Assembly (NCBI GenBank): GCA_035490315.1
Contig: DATHET010000190.1
Span: forward strand, 1 to 7,966
Direction of reading: 5' to 3'
DNA: 7,966 nt
Source: JADJQU01 sp035490315
GTDB lineage: Bacteria; Planctomycetota; UBA1135; GCA-002686595
Shown here: piece after piece, positions 6,501-7,966 of the stretch
How positions within the stretch are numbered: position 1 is the first letter of the stretch
Layout: each line of letters begins with the position of its first letter
Notes under the pieces: generated by a model
What the model saw: the letters and a program-made list of their open reading frames with translations, nothing else
Databases searched by the model: none
Told to the model about the DNA's origin: nothing
Program-made: the position numbers and the translations under genes

Positions 6501-7763
6501 ATGCGGATCCTGTTCCTCTCCGACAACTTTCCGCCCGAGACCAACGCTCCGGCGACGCGGCTCTTCGAGCACGCGCGCGAATGGGTGCGCGCCGGCCACA
6601 CGGTCACCGTGATCACTTGCGCGCCGAATTTCCCCGAGGGCCGCGTCCACGCCGGCCATTCCAATCGCTGGTACAAGCGCGAGACCGTCGAGGGCATCGA
6701 CGTGGTGCGCGTCAAGACTTTCATCGCCAGGAACGAAGGCTTCGCGCTGCGCACCCTCGACTACCTGTCCTTCATGGTCAGCGGTTTCTTCGGCGGCCTG
6801 GTCCAAGCGCGCCACGACGTGATCGTCGCCACGTCGCCGCAGTTCTTCGCAGCGGTCGGCGGCTGGGCCCTGTCTTTCGCGCGCCGCACGCCCTTCGTGT
6901 TCGAGCTGCGCGATCTGTGGCCGGAGTCGATCCGCGCGGTGGGCGCGGTCAAGGATTCCTTCCTGCTGCGCGCTCTCGAGCGACTGGAGCTCTTCCTCTA
7001 CGCGCGCGCCGCGGCGATCGTCTCGGTCACCGACTCGTTCCGCGACAATCTGATCGCGCGCGGAGTCGAGGGCTCGAAGATCACGGTCGTTCGCAACGGC
7101 GTGGATCTCTCGTGCTACGCGCCGCGAGCGCGCGATCCGAAGCTCGCCGCGGAGCTTGGTGTCGAGGGCAAGTTCGTGGTCGGCTACATCGGCACGCACG
7201 GCTTGGCACACGCCCTGGAGAAAGTCCTCGACGCCGCGCATCTCTTGCGCTCGCGAACGGACATCCACTTCCTGTTCGTCGGCGCCGGCGCCGCGCGCGA
7301 TTCCTTGATCGCTCGCGCCGAGGCCCAGGGCCTTTCCAACGTCAGCTTCGCTCCTGCTCAACCGAAGTCCGCCATGCCCGCGGTGTGGAGCCTGTGCAAC
7401 GCCGCGCTGATCCACTTGAAGGACGAACCGCTCTTCGCAACCGTGATCCCTTCGAAGATCTTCGAGGCCATGGGCATGGGCGTTCCGCTGCTCTTCGCGG
7501 GTCCGAGGGGCGAGGCTTCGGGAATCATCGACGAGCACGCCGCGGGAGTCTGCGTTGCAGCGGAAGATCCGAAGGCCCTCGTAGCCGCGGTCGTGCAGCT
7601 TGCCGACGACGCCAAGCTGTGCTCCGGGCTGGCCGAGCGCAGTCGCGCAGCCGCCGTCCACTTCGACCGCTCGCGCAACGCCTCGCGCATGCTCGACGTC
7701 CTGCTCGCGCTGGACCGCGACAGCGAGGTCTCCCGGATCGAAGCGAAGACCCCGGCGGCCTGA
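6501..7763 (+). CDS. WbuB-like glycosyltransferase (GT4 family)
   Basis: This 420-residue GT-B glycosyltransferase fits the WbuB/WcaI-like subfamily of GT4. The N-terminus ILFLSDNFPPETNAPATR (3-20), the HTVTVITCAPNFPEG segment (33-47), ELRDLWPES (135-143) and RNGVD (198-202) are hallmarks of that group. In the C-terminal half, IGTHGLAHALEKVL and VIPSKIFEAMGMGVPLL carry the donor-site residues. Glu322 corresponds to the second Glu of the usual E-x7-E motif; in this subfamily the first is often not conserved. WbuB in E. coli O26-type clusters is proposed to transfer N-acetyl-L-fucosamine. Donor use here is not established, and no FucNAc synthesis genes lie in the window. The start follows the methyltransferase TAG by 7 bases, and only a weak AGG precedes it. 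An alanine-rich, charged tail follows the conserved core. It is the last clear gene of the operon in this window. Confidence 0.9.
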   Translation: MRILFLSDNFPPETNAPATRLFEHAREWVRAGHTVTVITCAPNFPEGRVHAGHSNRWYKRETVEGIDVVRVKTFIARNEGFALRTLDYLSFMVSGFFGGLVQARHDVIVATSPQFFAAVGGWALSFARRTPFVFELRDLWPESIRAVGAVKDSFLLRALERLELFLYARAAAIVSVTDSFRDNLIARGVEGSKITVVRNGVDLSCYAPRARDPKLAAELGVEGKFVVGYIGTHGLAHALEKVLDAAHLLRSRTDIHFLFVGAGAARDSLIARAEAQGLSNVSFAPAQPKSAMPAVWSLCNAALIHLKDEPLFATVIPSKIFEAMGMGVPLLFAGPRGEASGIIDEHAAGVCVAAEDPKALVAAVVQLADDAKLCSGLAERSRAAAVHFDRSRNASRMLDVLLALDRDSEVSRIEAKTPAA

Positions 7764-7771
7764 TCGCTTCG
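7739..7771 (+). terminator. Hairpin straddling the last stop codon (terminator-like, no T tract)
   Basis: CGAAGCGA (7739-7746) is the exact reverse complement of TCGCTTCG (7764-7771), giving an 8-bp stem with a 17-base loop that contains the TGA stop. A second, shorter stem follows: GGCCC 7777-7781 with GGGCC 7789-7793 and a 7-base loop. Neither is followed by a run of T, so this is not a canonical intrinsic terminator. It may act in mRNA 3' end stability, or be chance in GC-rich sequence. Confidence 0.25.
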
Positions 7772-7966
7772 CCGCGGGCCCGTTGCGAGGGCCGATTCGG
7801 CTCGCGCAGAAGTTTCTAGAAACCGCATGGAACGCCTGGAGTGCCAGCCCCCTCCGATCGCATCCACCGGCGTCCGACACGCGAAACGCGCGAGTCGTGC
7901 ACGCGGCACAACGCTTGCCATGGAGCGACCCGGCAGCCCGTTGCAAAAAGTCACGACTGCGGCAGA
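7764..7966. other. Intergenic tail without a convincing gene
   Basis: After the last stop I see no supported gene. One + strand frame is open to the window edge, with ATG codons at 7827 and 7920. Neither has a Shine-Dalgarno sequence, and the 47 or so residues from 7827 resemble nothing I recognise, so a gene starting here and continuing beyond the window is possible but unproven. The base composition becomes more mixed than in the coding region (short A and T runs near 7812-7823 and 7945-7949), as expected for an intergenic region. No -35/-10 pair stands out. Confidence 0.5.
7812..7823. repeat. Perfect 12-bp AT-rich palindrome
   Basis: GTTTCTAGAAAC reads the same on both strands. It has 8 A/T of 12 in very GC-rich surroundings and lies 48 bases past the last stop. 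The symmetry suggests a dimeric regulator site, but it is a single copy with no known match, and it is too short and lacks a loop to be a good terminator. Confidence 0.4.

Noticed and set aside
7932..7945. A sigma-54-like promoter, GGCAG then TTGCA
   Set aside because: The distance from GG to TTGC is one base shorter than the strict -24/-12 spacing, and no activator site or clear gene start is visible after it.
7827..7966. A new gene starting at ATG 7827 or 7920 and leaving the window
   Set aside because: No Shine-Dalgarno sequence, no recognisable protein sequence, and two of the three + strand frames are open here by composition, so it is not called as a gene.

Overview
The window is a very GC-rich stretch, with G or C at most third codon positions and long runs of CG/GC dinucleotides. 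It is almost fully packed with six genes, all on the + strand. Together they form part of a Wzx/Wzy-type surface polysaccharide locus (O-antigen, capsule or exopolysaccharide). The gene set and composition fit a high-GC, probably Gram-negative bacterium such as an uncultured Myxococcota-, Planctomycetota- or Gemmatimonadota-like lineage. That placement is a guess from composition. No rRNA, tRNA, CRISPR array, insertion sequence or integrase is visible.

Layout: (1) a flippase of the Wzx/MATE-like type, cut at its 5' end by the window edge (to 1367); (2) a polytopic membrane protein best read as the oligosaccharide-repeat polymerase Wzy (1371-2726); (3) a complete AsnB-type glutamine-dependent amidotransferase (2729-4657); (4) a GT4 family, GT-B fold glycosyltransferase with a GTG start (4654-5778); (5) a class I SAM-dependent methyltransferase (5768-6493); (6) a second GT4 glycosyltransferase of the WbuB-like subfamily (6501-7763). 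The last 203 bases (7764-7966) hold no convincing gene. They carry a hairpin straddling the last stop codon, a short second hairpin, and an isolated AT-rich 12-bp perfect palindrome.

The genes are joined by spacings of 3, 2, -4, -11 and 7 bases, so they look like one translationally coupled operon whose promoter lies upstream of the window. The likely division of labour is as follows. In the cytoplasm the two glycosyltransferases add sugars to an undecaprenyl-diphosphate-linked acceptor. The amidotransferase converts a carboxylate (probably a uronic acid or its nucleotide sugar) to an amide, and the methyltransferase probably methylates a sugar. The flippase moves the lipid-linked repeat across the inner membrane and the polymerase joins repeats in the periplasm. 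The initiating sugar-phosphate transferase, the nucleotide-sugar synthesis genes and the chain-length/export genes are not in this window.

I found no clear previously undescribed system. The most informative point is the combination of amidotransferase, methyltransferase and WbuB-like transferase in one coupled operon, which predicts an amidated and probably methylated repeat unit.
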